Origin: JADJSS01 sp046329815
Lineage (GTDB): Bacteria; Bacteroidota; Bacteroidia; Chitinophagales; JADIYW01
Assembly: GCA_046329815.1 (NCBI GenBank)
Contig: JAXLTY010000001.1
Span: 372,001-436,000 of the forward strand
Reading direction: 5' to 3'
Length of the DNA: 64,000 bases
Below the pieces are notes generated by a model. The model had not been told where the DNA came from. It searched no databases and saw nothing but the letters and a program-made list of their open reading frames with translations. The translations under genes and the position numbers were made by a program. Each line of letters starts with the position of its first letter. Position 1 is the stretch's first letter. Positions 16,001-24,467 of this stretch are shown here, piece after piece.

Positions 16001-18837
16001 GTTAATGCTTTAGTCCAGTTGGATGTATCTAATGATGCTAAACTTGTCCATGTTGCATTTCCTGTGGCATCGCTTTGCAACACGAAGCCATTGGCCGCGC
16101 CATTCTTCATTTGAAAATATGCAGAAGTCAGACTGTCATTGATAGTAATATGCTTACTTGAAAAATCTCCATAGATAAGCGGTGTAGCTGTATTGGAATT
16201 AGAAATGTATAACTTATTACCACCTGTTTCAAATTGCCCTGCATAACTGCCAATAAAAACACTATTATCTCCTAGAGTATTGGCGCCCGCATAAAGGCCA
16301 AGTGCAGTATTTTTAGAGCCCTTAGCATTTAAAAGCGATAATCTTCCAATAGCCGTATTTCCGAAACCTGTAATGTTTGTTTCAAGGCTGCCTGCACCAT
16401 ACCCAGTGTTATAAGATCCGGTAGTATTGGCCTTTCCTGAAAAATAACCTGTAAAAGTATTATAATGTACAGTTAAATCATCATTTAACCCTGCATCCTG
16501 ACCAATAAAAACAGAAGCGCCCGTATTGCGGAAATCAATCTTTCCGCCATCAATTCTTAGGTTTCCTTTTACATGAATTTTATCCAAAGGCGAAGTTGCT
16601 GAAAAATCACCCACACCTATATTTCCGGTTACATATTGGTTATCTGTTTTAATAGCTTTTGTACCAATCGATAAAGCTTTTGTCCAGCTAGATGTATCAC
16701 TAATCAGTGTTGCTGGATTGATCCATGTTGCATTTCCGGCTGCATCGCTACGCAATACAAAACCATTTGTTGCACCATTGGTCATTTGAAAATATTTAGA
16801 GGTCAAACTATCATTAATCGTAATATGATTGCTTGCAAAATCACCATAGATAAGCGGAGTCGCAGAACTGGTGTTCTCAATATATAATTTATTACTTCCT
16901 GTTTCATTAAGACCTGCATTATATCCTAAAAAGATGTTATTGCTTCCTGAAATATTATTTTGACCTGCGCTTGTACCAACGGCAACATTATTGCTTGTTG
17001 ATGTATTATTACGCAATGCATTATACCCTAAAACTGAATTGTTACTTCCGGAAGTAGTATTGTATAATGCCTGACTTCCTACAACTGCGTTTCCATTTCC
17101 AGAAGCAAGGTAAGAAATACTACCCATGCCAATACTAGTATTATCATTTCCTGTTGTATTACTTGCCATTGCTCCTCTACCTAATGCCGTATTTAATCCT
17201 CCTGTAGTATTTGAACCTAATGCATATTGGCCTAAAGCAGTATTCCAACCACCTGTCGTATTGGCTTGTCCTGCAACATGACCAACAAACGTATTTATAT
17301 TACCTGTTGTGGTAGATTTACCAGCTTCAAAACCAATAAATGTATTTTGATTGTTTGTTAAATCATCATTTAAACCTGCGCTTTCGCCAATAAATACAGA
17401 TTGACCGGTGTTTCTGAAATCAATTCTTCCGGAATCTATTCTTAGATTTCCTTTTACATGAATTTTATCTAAAGGTGAAGTTGCTGAAAAATTACCAACT
17501 CCAATATTTCCGGTTACATACTGGTTATCTGTTTTAGTTGCTTTGGTACCTGTAGTTAATGCTTTTGTCCAACCCAGTGTATCTGAGGTATTACTGGTAT
17601 TTAAACGTGTCCATATTGGCGAAGCTGGTGTATTTGAATTATAGTAAAAACCTGGCGTTACATTGTTAGGTGAAATGCCTGCGGTTGCAGTGTTGAATAT
17701 TAGTAATGAGGTTGCCGGTGATGAAATGGTTGATGCATCTGTAGTCGATGTTAAAGCAATATTCGGCAAACGAACTCCTTTAGACGCTGATGAAATATCT
17801 AATACAGCGCTTGCGTTGGGTAATGTATTGATGCCCTGACTTCCATTAACATTTATTTGGTCTGTGGAAAAATCGCCATAAATTAATGGTGTTGTACTAC
17901 TTGAGTTTTCAATATATAATTTATTACTGCCTGTTTCATTGTACCCTGCCTGCTTTCCCAAAAATATATTGTCACTTCCATTTAAATTGTTATAACCGGC
18001 TGAATTTCCGACTACAACATTATTATCTCCGGATGTTTTATCGTGCAAAGCACCTTCTCCAACGGCGATATTACCTGAACCTGTTGTGTTACCTGATAAT
18101 GCTGATCTTCCAACTGCTACATTAGAATTCCCGGTAGTATTGTTATCCAGTGCAGCCGCACCTAAAGCAGTATTCAAATTTCCGGTAGTATTATTGAACC
18201 CTGCATTAATACCAACAAATGTATTGGCTTCGCCATTTGTATTAGTATATCCTGCCTGATTGCCGACAAAAACATTTATGTTATTTGATAAGTCATCATT
18301 TTTTCCTGCATCATTACCGATGAATACAGAATTACCTGTATTTACAAACGGAATTTTACCGTTATCTACCCTGATATTTCCTTTTACATGTAATTTATCA
18401 GATGGTGTGCTTGCAGAAAAATCACCTACTCCGACATTTCCTGTCACATATTGATTATCGGTGCTGGTAGCTGCTGCTGAAGTTGTATTTGCCAGCAACC
18501 AATCTATTGAATTATTTCCTGATGCCAATCTGGTCCACACCGGTGAAGCACTTGTACCTGAATTGTAATAAAATCCCGGAGTTACATTATTGGGTGCAAT
18601 TCCTGCCGTTGTTGTATTGTACACTAACAACGAAGTAGCAGGTGATGGTATTGTTACAGCATCATTAATTCCCGTCAGCGCAATGCGCGGTATCAGTAAA
18701 CCTTTATTGGAAGATGTTATATCTATCTTTGCACTGGCATCCGGTGTATTTGTTCCAACACCCACATTATTTTGTGCATGTATTGTTTTTATTAAAACAA
18801 TAAGCATACATGCAATTAGTGTAACTATTTTTTTCAT
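13060..18837 (-). CDS. Giant YadA-head-like beta-repeat surface protein
   Basis: A 1925-residue protein with signal peptide MKKIVTLIACMLIVLIKTIHA. It is built from three copies of a module (VGVGTNTPDASAKIDITSS to TPGFYYNS) alternating with long tracts of about 14-16-residue repeats of the type N-x-x-x-G-x-x-A-G/L-x-N-N-x-T-G, as in the left-handed beta-roll of YadA-like heads. A 115-codon internal duplication is visible (DNA 14104 onward against 14449 onward). The last 150 residues (from about 1775) form a non-repetitive beta-rich cap. No T9SS sorting domain, membrane anchor or peptidase S74 motif is seen, so its anchoring is unclear. It starts 9 bases after the upstream T9SS gene and is surely co-transcribed with it. 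An adhesin or fibre role is inferred. Confidence 0.8.
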   Translation of the reverse strand: MKKIVTLIACMLIVLIKTIHAQNNVGVGTNTPDASAKIDITSSNKGLLIPRIALTGINDAVTIPSPATSLLVYNTTTAGIAPNNVTPGFYYNSGTSASPVWTRLASGNNSIDWLLANTTSAAATSTDNQYVTGNVGVGDFSASTPSDKLHVKGNIRVDNGKIPFVNTGNSVFIGNDAGKNDDLSNNINVFVGNQAGYTNTNGEANTFVGINAGFNNTTGNLNTALGAAALDNNTTGNSNVAVGRSALSGNTTGSGNIAVGEGALHDKTSGDNNVVVGNSAGYNNLNGSDNIFLGKQAGYNETGSNKLYIENSSSTTPLIYGDFSTDQINVNGSQGINTLPNASAVLDISSASKGVRLPNIALTSTTDASTISSPATSLLIFNTATAGISPNNVTPGFYYNSNTPASPIWTRLNTSNTSDTLGWTKALTTGTKATKTDNQYVTGNIGVGNFSATSPLDKIHVKGNLRIDSGRIDFRNTGQSVFIGESAGLNDDLTNNQNTFIGFEAGKSTTTGNINTFVGHVAGQANTTGGWNTALGQYALGSNTTGGLNTALGRGAMASNTTGNDNTSIGMGSISYLASGNGNAVVGSQALYNTTSGSNNSVLGYNALRNNTSTSNNVAVGTSAGQNNISGSNNIFLGYNAGLNETGSNKLYIENTSSATPLIYGDFASNHITINDSLTSKYFQMTNGATNGFVLRSDAAGNATWINPATLISDTSSWTKALSIGTKAIKTDNQYVTGNIGVGDFSATSPLDKIHVKGNLRIDGGKIDFRNTGASVFIGQDAGLNDDLTVHYNTFTGYFSGKANTTGSYNTGYGAGSLETNITGFGNTAIGRLSLLNAKGSKNTALGLYAGANTLGDNSVFIGSYAGQFETGGNKLYISNSNTATPLIYGDFSSKHITINDSLTSAYFQMKNGAANGFVLQSDATGNATWTSLASLDTSNWTKALTTSTKASQSDNQYVTGRIGVGDFSATTPNANIQVIGNANIGSITNSISGTNSLVTGDDNSVSGNNSFAAGVDGINEADNSILGGFGSRIEGGYEHSIVVGNKDTAQASAAAVFGYGNKVTAYEGFAAGDRNKVSGQSSVAFGASNNVSGQNSLVSGNNNTVNAAHALVVGNSNTASGDFSVVLNNTNTTTAAATASIAGGFQSYVSANLGLAIGFNDSTTAQAAAAFGFDNNANGQNSFVIGSGNIASSYSETALGMYGTNYVAASTNVYNANDRILNVGNGTNSSARSDAFTILKNGNTGINNSMPNSSAILDITSSSKGVRLPNIALTSTTDAATITTPATSLLIYNTATAGVAPNNVTPGFYYNSNTSASPIWKKFNVSVDTLGWTKAATVNTQATRTDNQYVTGKVGIGDFSATTPNANIQVIGNGNIGTGNVISGTNSFVTGINSNVSGNQAFSTGGGNNVSGNYSVALNNTNTTTSTATTSIVGGYQSYVTSNIGLAIGYNDTTTAQAAAAFGFDNNAAGSNSFVTGSNNNTVGTNSFVAGGNNNIISGTNSFATGINSNISGNQAFSAGGGNNVNGNYSVALNNTNTTTSTATTSIVGGYQSYVTSNIGLAIGQNDTTTAQAAAAFGFNNNAAGANSLAAGTDNVAASFSETSIGINGTRYTPGSTTTYNAADRIFNVGNGTSAANRADAFTILKNGNIGIGIAIPSYNVSFATGANKIIGAERSTTVGTYYNLTVQAGGAMTGQNNQHGGDLILSGGIATGNGGSAADLGSNVIIKTATPLGSSSSADQTPTEKMRIKGDGTVNITDLALTNGGDRRVFVDASGNLKAYDGIAANRNVVTASSHAAQTFASNTTQNIITNSGVMNVSVGDVIIINAQVTLRLTTGSNTDDFFVRITNSGSAGVTYSTGTTTPTDLIYRPDESGADHDNYRPTPYLEYGTVTSAGTVNFTLVVQNNGDDQWETRNAVMVVRKE

Positions 18838-18846
18838 ATTACAGGT

Positions 18847-20604
18847 TTATTTTTTGATAAATTTTTTAGTATATAATTTTTCGTTGCAGCTAATGGTTAG
18901 CAGATATGTTCCAGCAGATAATGTAGTTGCGTCTAATTTTATTTTGTTGACACCATCTACTAAATCATAAGCAATCGGCTCTAAGTTTTGTCCTAATACA
19001 TTTATAATAGATACACTTATCGTTTCTGCCTGAGGTGTATAAATATCTATAAAACTTTCATTGTAACTCGGATTCGGATAAATATCAGAAACCGAAAATT
19101 CTTTAGTTTCATTCAGTAATTTTCCGTGTATAATATTAGTATATGTATAGCGCCCATTATTATCTGTTTGCTTTAGACGATAATAATAATCTTTATTCTT
19201 TTCTACATTTTTATCTTCGAATTGATATGCATGCGGTAAGGCAGTTGTTCCGTTTCCTCTTACAAAACCAATCGCAGAAAAATTATTACTTACATTGCTG
19301 CGCTGAACTTCAAAACCTGCGTTGTTACTTTCAGAAGCTGTTTCCCAGTTTAACTGGAAATAGCTATTATTGATTGGTGTAATATCAAAATAGATTAATT
19401 CGACCGGTAAAGTGGTGTAAGAGGCATCGCTAGTGCCAAAAATTCTGAATGCGGAAAAACTTGTTTGATTTTGTAATGTATTATTATCAAAATCACACCA
19501 TATATAAGATGAAATATGTGAAAAAGGCGCATAGCTACCAATACCATATTGCTGTGAACCACCAACGATACCATCTTTGGTGTAAACACGAAGTCGCTTG
19601 CCACTATAAGCACCGTCACATGCGCCTGGTAAAGTGTAATATGATAAATTGTCCAAATTATTTCCGGGAAAGAAGGTAATATCGTAATTGTATGCTGTTG
19701 TATTATCTGGTGTCACCAGCCACTCGTGTGATAAATTTTGATCCAAATAATACAGATCATAAATACCATCTTTTGGACCGGTACACATTGGAAATTGTTG
19801 CGTACCGGCACCAGGATCCGTTCCAACATCGCACAATACATTTTGGGTTATTACATTTATGGTTGCCGGCCTTATGTATCCGAGAATTCCAGTTGATGTC
19901 GGTGTTATATTGAATTTAATTTCATAAGGTTCCATTCCGTCTTTATTTGTCGGCTGAAATCCAATTGGGAATTGATATGTTGCCACTCTATCAACCCGGC
20001 GTTTAAATTTTCCTTCAATGTATCTTGATGTACCGCCTGGCCATGAATAGTTACTAATTGCTGTAACAGATGGATTTTGCAAATACAAATAATACATGTA
20101 ATCACCAGTATTGGCTGTAGAATAAGGTGCGGTACGAATCACGCCTCCACTCGATTCAAAATCTATCGTACCGGCAATATTCACATGTGTATTTTGCGCA
20201 AGACTTATGTAACCGCTATTTTTATTTACTTTAAAATTGTATAATTGATTTGTGTTTCCTGAAGTATCATTCCATTTACCACTGATTAACTGATTGTTGT
20301 TTCCACTAAAACGTTCAATACCGGTGGATGAGTAGGAATTAACAGAAACCGTGTTCGTCCAATTTCCGGTAAGCTCGATGGTACCTGTATAAATTCCATT
20401 TACCGTATTAACGAACAATCCGTCATTATTATTAATATCGCCATTGACATACAACAAACAGCCATTATTGTAAAATTGATTTATTCCGTTTAGGTATAAT
20501 TCGTTTTGTGAAAAAGCAGGCAGATATATCAAAGTAAACAACAAAATAAAAGTTGTCTTTCTAAAATAATTATCATATAAATAGAATTGTAAATTTTTGT
20601 TCAT
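18847..20604 (-). CDS. Secreted protein with T9SS type A sorting domain
   Basis: A 585-residue protein. A hydrophobic export segment (residues 16-32, ending AFSQ) follows a somewhat long charged N terminus. The body is beta-rich (LYLNGINQFYNNGCLLYVNGDI; repeated G-x-I-x-x-T/E-G strands) and lacks catalytic motifs. Residues 395-490 include the segment PVELIYFDITPINNSYFQLNWETASESNNAGFEVQRS, a fibronectin-like module that commonly precedes T9SS tails. The final 75 residues (SDIYPNPSYNESFIDIY to KKFIKK) are the sorting domain. It is the first gene of an operon with the 1925-residue repeat protein, so the two may form one surface structure. Confidence 0.82.
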   Translation of the reverse strand: MNKNLQFYLYDNYFRKTTFILLFTLIYLPAFSQNELYLNGINQFYNNGCLLYVNGDINNNDGLFVNTVNGIYTGTIELTGNWTNTVSVNSYSSTGIERFSGNNNQLISGKWNDTSGNTNQLYNFKVNKNSGYISLAQNTHVNIAGTIDFESSGGVIRTAPYSTANTGDYMYYLYLQNPSVTAISNYSWPGGTSRYIEGKFKRRVDRVATYQFPIGFQPTNKDGMEPYEIKFNITPTSTGILGYIRPATINVITQNVLCDVGTDPGAGTQQFPMCTGPKDGIYDLYYLDQNLSHEWLVTPDNTTAYNYDITFFPGNNLDNLSYYTLPGACDGAYSGKRLRVYTKDGIVGGSQQYGIGSYAPFSHISSYIWCDFDNNTLQNQTSFSAFRIFGTSDASYTTLPVELIYFDITPINNSYFQLNWETASESNNAGFEVQRSNVSNNFSAIGFVRGNGTTALPHAYQFEDKNVEKNKDYYYRLKQTDNNGRYTYTNIIHGKLLNETKEFSVSDIYPNPSYNESFIDIYTPQAETISVSIINVLGQNLEPIAYDLVDGVNKIKLDATTLSAGTYLLTISCNEKLYTKKFIKK

Positions 20605-20655
20605 TAAAATTATTCTTAGTTATTTACAGATAAACAAATTTTGCCATATAATTAA

Positions 20656-20688
20656 ACATGGCAACTACCTTTGAGGTAGTTGCCATGT
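20656..20688. repeat. Perfect 15-bp hairpin between two leftward transcripts
   Basis: ACATGGCAACTACCT (20656-20670) and AGGTAGTTGCCATGT (20674-20688) pair perfectly around a 3-base loop. It lies 155 bases past the LuxR-type gene stop and 52 bases before the T9SS gene start. The flanking T runs are short on both strands (TTT leftward), so it is either a bidirectional terminator or a leader structure of the surface-protein operon. Confidence 0.6.
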
Positions 20689-20842
20689 AAAAATTGAATT
20701 AAATAAACTTTAGGTGATTCTTACTGAAATTAAAAAAATATGTGACTACTTTACATGTACTTATTTTCTTCCATTAGAAAGAATCCATTTCTGATCAGTT
20801 ATTAAATGAAGATTTATCCGTATTTATAAAAATGTGTCAGGA

Positions 20843-21655
20843 TCAAAAAAAACCATCGCTTTTTAAATACGATGCTACTTCTTTTGTGGATTTGAACGGA
20901 ATATGAAAATGATCTTTAGCAATCAGCAAGATGTTTTTTGAATGGTAATGAACTGTATTTTTACTGATTTTTAATATATCAGCCATTTCCTTTTCACTTA
21001 TTTCCGGCTGATATGCTAGTAATCTAATAATACGGAATTGAAAAGTATTAAACGGCAAGAATTTTTCTGCTGAATTTTTGAGCATATTTATGACTTCATC
21101 TGCCATTGTCTTTTCAACATCTTTTGTATTATATCTATTGGATGCTCTTGGATTAAATGATTCGCCTTTATATTCGCCTAACAAGTAAAATTCATTCAGA
21201 TTAGCAACTGGTTTTCTGTTTTTATCAAATTGCCATGGACTAATTACTCTTTTAAACAGCAGGTATTTTCCTTCGTGATTTCTTAAAACAGTGTTGCTTA
21301 CAAATCGATGTGTGAGATATTTAATTTCATAATCCTTTTTTAACAATGCCTGCAACATGCTGCGCATTATGGTTACATACATCAGGTATTGACTAGGATG
21401 CATTATTTGTATATAATGTTTTAGATTAAAAGTATTATCAGGATAACCTAACCAGAGATGTGTTCCGTGTATGTTTGAAATTTCTGCAGTTGGAATATCC
21501 ATAACGAAATAAAAAAATTCATTATTCACGTTTTTGTTTAGATGTTCCAAATCAATTTTATGTTGTTCTTCTGAAATGCTGTAAGGTTCTTCCAATATGC
21601 TTGAAAAGTTCAGCATGTTCTCGCGTATTAACGTGTATACTTCTCCGGCGTTCAT
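20843..21655 (-). CDS. LuxR-type HTH transcriptional regulator
   Basis: A 270-residue protein. Residues 1-190 look like a PAS-type sensory domain (WLGYPDNTFNLKHYIQIMHPSQYLMYV, then LLFKRVISPWQFDKNRKP). Residues 205-265 are a GerE/LuxR helix-turn-helix (RLLAYQPEISEKEMADILKISKNTVHYHSKNIL). This architecture is frequent in Bacteroidota, usually as a solitary regulator. It carries no phospho-acceptor receiver domain. Its target is not known; the nearest leftward operon encodes the surface proteins, separated by a hairpin. Confidence 0.82.
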   Translation of the reverse strand: MNAGEVYTLIRENMLNFSSILEEPYSISEEQHKIDLEHLNKNVNNEFFYFVMDIPTAEISNIHGTHLWLGYPDNTFNLKHYIQIMHPSQYLMYVTIMRSMLQALLKKDYEIKYLTHRFVSNTVLRNHEGKYLLFKRVISPWQFDKNRKPVANLNEFYLLGEYKGESFNPRASNRYNTKDVEKTMADEVINMLKNSAEKFLPFNTFQFRIIRLLAYQPEISEKEMADILKISKNTVHYHSKNILLIAKDHFHIPFKSTKEVASYLKSDGFF

Positions 21656-21902
21656 ATTTGTTCATTTAAGATACCATGAAAATAATATCGTTCATCAAAT
21701 CTGCATGTTTTTTAATCTACTTTTCATCAAATGAATGTATGTTGTATTGCAAACGTATTTGTAAAATACATGTACACCTGGTTCATTGATTTAACCAGTG
21801 ACATCTTGTTCAAGTCTCTCAAATACGAAACCGATTCTTGTAATTTATTCAAAAAAAGTACCTGCAACCGTTCTATAGTTTTATATTATAAATTTTCTTT
21901 GT

Positions 21903-22043
21903 TTAGCAATGATAATTCATTAACGACTTAACAATGCCAGCATCTTTCGCAATATCGCTTAGCATAGCTCCATCTAATGCTTTTGTAGCAAATGCTTTTG
22001 CTGCATCTGAAATAATAACTGATGATTTATTTTCTAATGACTT
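21903..22043 (-). pseudogene. TetR family regulator, N-terminal fragment
   Basis: Reading leftward there are 46 codons without a start codon between in-frame stops at 22044-22046 and 21903-21905. The sequence IISDAAKAFATKALDGAML then SDIAKDAGIVKSLMNYHC is the first two and a half helices of a TetR HTH, ending where the family has YHF. After the stop the same frame continues TKKIYNIKL, resembling the family's TKENLYN. No start codon, a nonsense codon at the conserved Phe position and no C-terminal domain mean a decayed gene. It is the only remnant in a 950-base gene-free stretch. Confidence 0.7.
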
Positions 22044-22604
22044 TTAGGTCTGTCTGCACTTCTTTTTTTTTTACATGCACATCACTTATTATACTACACT
22101 ACAATTTATGAATAAATATTGTGTATTAATACATTTTTTCATGTGTAACTGTTGAAATATAATAATACTAACATCCAGATTTAGGAATAAGTTGTTATTA
22201 CTACATTTATTTTATTACTGTACAACAATTAAGTTATCAAGTAATTTTCGAACGTGTAAGTAAAAGCGTTTATTTAAAACCGTTGTAAAATTATTCGATC
22301 TCATTTTACGCACTCAAAGCCAATGTTGACGAAAATATTTTTTGCTAAGAAGCCTTGTACATCAGATGTATAAATTCGGCTGACTGTTCGTTGATAAAAC
22401 TACAATCTTATTTATATCAAAAGAAAGATCGGATTTAATAGCCAGATATTCATCTCCATTATCTCTGTATTCAATGCCGCAAATTTTAAAGCACAACCTG
22501 ACCATAGCTATTCTTTACTTGTTCTTTTTACAAAAGAATAAACAACAACTCAATACAATAAAAACGCAGTTTTATATAATAGCGTTATTTCAAGTAATTG
22601 AGTA
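22044..22604. other. Gene-free stretch upstream of the TetR remnant
   Basis: About 560 bases without a supported gene. One short minus-strand ORF (22362-22505, 47 codons, ATG start) has protein-like composition (YRDNGDEYLAIKSDLSFDINKIVVL) but no recognised family, and may be another fragment of lost genes. Bases 21656-21902 on the other side of the TetR remnant hold nothing recognisable. Confidence 0.35.
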
Positions 22605-24230
22605 TTAAACCAATTCTCCGTACAATTCTGCGCGTTGTTCTTTTACTTTTGCATCTTCTAAATATTCATCGTAAGTCATCATTTTATCCAGCATACCGTT
22701 TGGCGTGATCTCAATAATACGGTTCGCGATGGTTTGTGTAAAAGTATGATCATGCGAAGTAAACAACACCGTTCCCTGATATTCTATCAAGCCATTATTT
22801 AATGCAGTGATAGACTCCAAATCCAGGTGGTTGGTCGGCTCGTCTAAAATTAAAAAGTTTGCTTCTTCCAACATTGTTTTGCTCATCATGCAACGCACTT
22901 TCTCACCACCGGAAAGCACTGTACATTTCTTCAAAGATTCTTCACCGCTGAATAACATTCTGCCTAAAAATCCGCGAATAAACGTTTCGTCTTTTTCTAC
23001 TGAGTACTGACGCAACCAATCTACTAAATTCAAATCTGCGTTTTGGAAATATTCAGCGTTGTCATTCGGCACATACGATTTAGTGATGGTGACACCATAT
23101 TTTATTTCGCCTTTGTCAGCTTTATCTTTATCAGCCAGAATTCTGAACAAAGAAGAAACCGCTAATCCATTTTTAGAAATAACCGCGATCTTATCACCTT
23201 TATTTACAGTAAAAGTAACATTTTTTATAGCAGTGCCATCCGCCAAGCTAAAGCCCAAATTATGTACATCTAAGATCATATCACCAGCTTCTCTGCTTTG
23301 TTTGAAGAAGATTCCAGGATATTTTCTGCTGGATGGTTTTATCTGTTCGATGTCCAGTTTTTCTAATGCTTTTTTACGAGAAGTCGCTTGCTTTGATTTA
23401 GATGCATTCGCGCTGAAACGAGCAATGAAATCTAATAACTCCGCTTTCTTAGTTTCGTTTTTCTTGTTCTTATCAGCACGTTGCTTCAATAATAATTGTG
23501 ATGTTTCGTACCAGAATGTATAATTACCGGTAAACAAATTGATCTTGCTGAAATCAATATCAACGATATGCGTACACACCATATCTAAAAAGTGACGATC
23601 GTGCGAAACAACGATAACCGTGTTTTTGAAATCCGCCAGGAAATCTTCGAGCCATGAAATAGTATTTACATCCAAATCATTCGTCGGCTCATCCAAAATC
23701 AAAATATCCGGATTACCGAATAATGCCTGCGCCAACAATACTTTAATTTTATCAGAAGAAGGCAATTCGCTCATCAAACGGTAATGCTGATCTTCTTTCA
23801 CACCTAAATTGCTCAACATTTCGGCAGCATCACTTTCCGCATTCCAGCCATCCATTTCCGCAAACTCTGATTCTAAGTCGCCAACACGCAAGCCATCTGC
23901 ATCTGAAAAATCTGCTTTAGCATACAACGCATCTTTTTCTTTCATCACATCGTATAAGCGTTTGTTGCCCATCATCACTGTGTCCAGAACCGTATTTTCT
24001 TCAAACGCAAAGTGGTTCTGAGAAAGCACCGACATACGTTCGCCCGGTGAGAATTCGATATTACCGGTTGTCGATTCAATCTCGCCGGAAAGTATTTTTA
24101 AGAAAGTAGATTTTCCGGAACCGTTCGCACCAATTACGCCGTAGCAATTGCCATGCGTAAACTTTATATTCACTTCGTCAAACAACACGCGTTTTCCATA
24201 TTGTAAAGACAAATTATTAACTGTAATCAT
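22605..24230 (-). CDS. ABC-F family ATPase (YbiT-like)
   Basis: A 541-residue protein with two ABC ATPase domains and no membrane part: Walker A GANGSGKS and signature-like region MSELPSSDKIKVLLAQAL with Walker B DILILDEPTNDLD in the first half; weaker Walker A (VISKNGLAVSS), signature LSGGEKVRC and Walker B FLILDEPTNHLD in the second. ABC-F proteins act on ribosomes at the E site in translation control or antibiotic protection; length and motifs fit the YbiT subgroup. The second Walker A lacks the lysine-serine of GKS, which is odd. ATG 24230 is used because a -7 box covers the TTG at 24260. Monocistronic. Confidence 0.9.
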   Translation of the reverse strand: MITVNNLSLQYGKRVLFDEVNIKFTHGNCYGVIGANGSGKSTFLKILSGEIESTTGNIEFSPGERMSVLSQNHFAFEENTVLDTVMMGNKRLYDVMKEKDALYAKADFSDADGLRVGDLESEFAEMDGWNAESDAAEMLSNLGVKEDQHYRLMSELPSSDKIKVLLAQALFGNPDILILDEPTNDLDVNTISWLEDFLADFKNTVIVVSHDRHFLDMVCTHIVDIDFSKINLFTGNYTFWYETSQLLLKQRADKNKKNETKKAELLDFIARFSANASKSKQATSRKKALEKLDIEQIKPSSRKYPGIFFKQSREAGDMILDVHNLGFSLADGTAIKNVTFTVNKGDKIAVISKNGLAVSSLFRILADKDKADKGEIKYGVTITKSYVPNDNAEYFQNADLNLVDWLRQYSVEKDETFIRGFLGRMLFSGEESLKKCTVLSGGEKVRCMMSKTMLEEANFLILDEPTNHLDLESITALNNGLIEYQGTVLFTSHDHTFTQTIANRIIEITPNGMLDKMMTYDEYLEDAKVKEQRAELYGELV

Positions 24231-24249
24231 ACGTTTTTGAAATTTAGTG

Positions 24250-24257
24250 CAAAGATA
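24250..24257 (-). promoter_or_regulatory. -7 box of the ABC-F gene
   Basis: TATCTTTG on the minus strand matches TAnnTTTG exactly and predicts a leader of roughly 10-15 bases before ATG 24230. It sits just after a possible TTG start at 24260, ruling that start out. A -33 TTG is not obvious. Confidence 0.6.
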
Positions 24258-24467
24258 CAAAATTTGAGTCGTAAGTGATGAGTCGTGAGTCGTGAGTATT
24301 TGATTTAATAATTTTTTGATTCAACATAAGAGTCTGTAACAAAGCCATTGCAGGCACTTCGTTTCACTAAGATTAAATAAATTAGTATAAATATAATCTG
24401 TTAATGGTTTTTTGGGTAATTGAAAAATAAGCATTATTTTAGACAATTACTAGCTAATATATTATTT

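Noticed and set aside
13060..18837. Prophage tail-fibre origin for the giant repeat protein
   Set aside because: No other phage genes nearby, an N-terminal signal peptide is present and the partner gene has a T9SS domain; a host surface protein is likelier.
21731..21931. 66-codon plus-strand ORF
   Set aside because: Low-complexity composition, overlaps the TetR remnant on the other strand and shows no family resemblance.
24262..24300. Short direct repeats of GAGTCGTGAGT type upstream of the ABC-F gene
   Set aside because: Only two or three imperfect copies of a few bases; low-complexity intergenic sequence with no clear structure.
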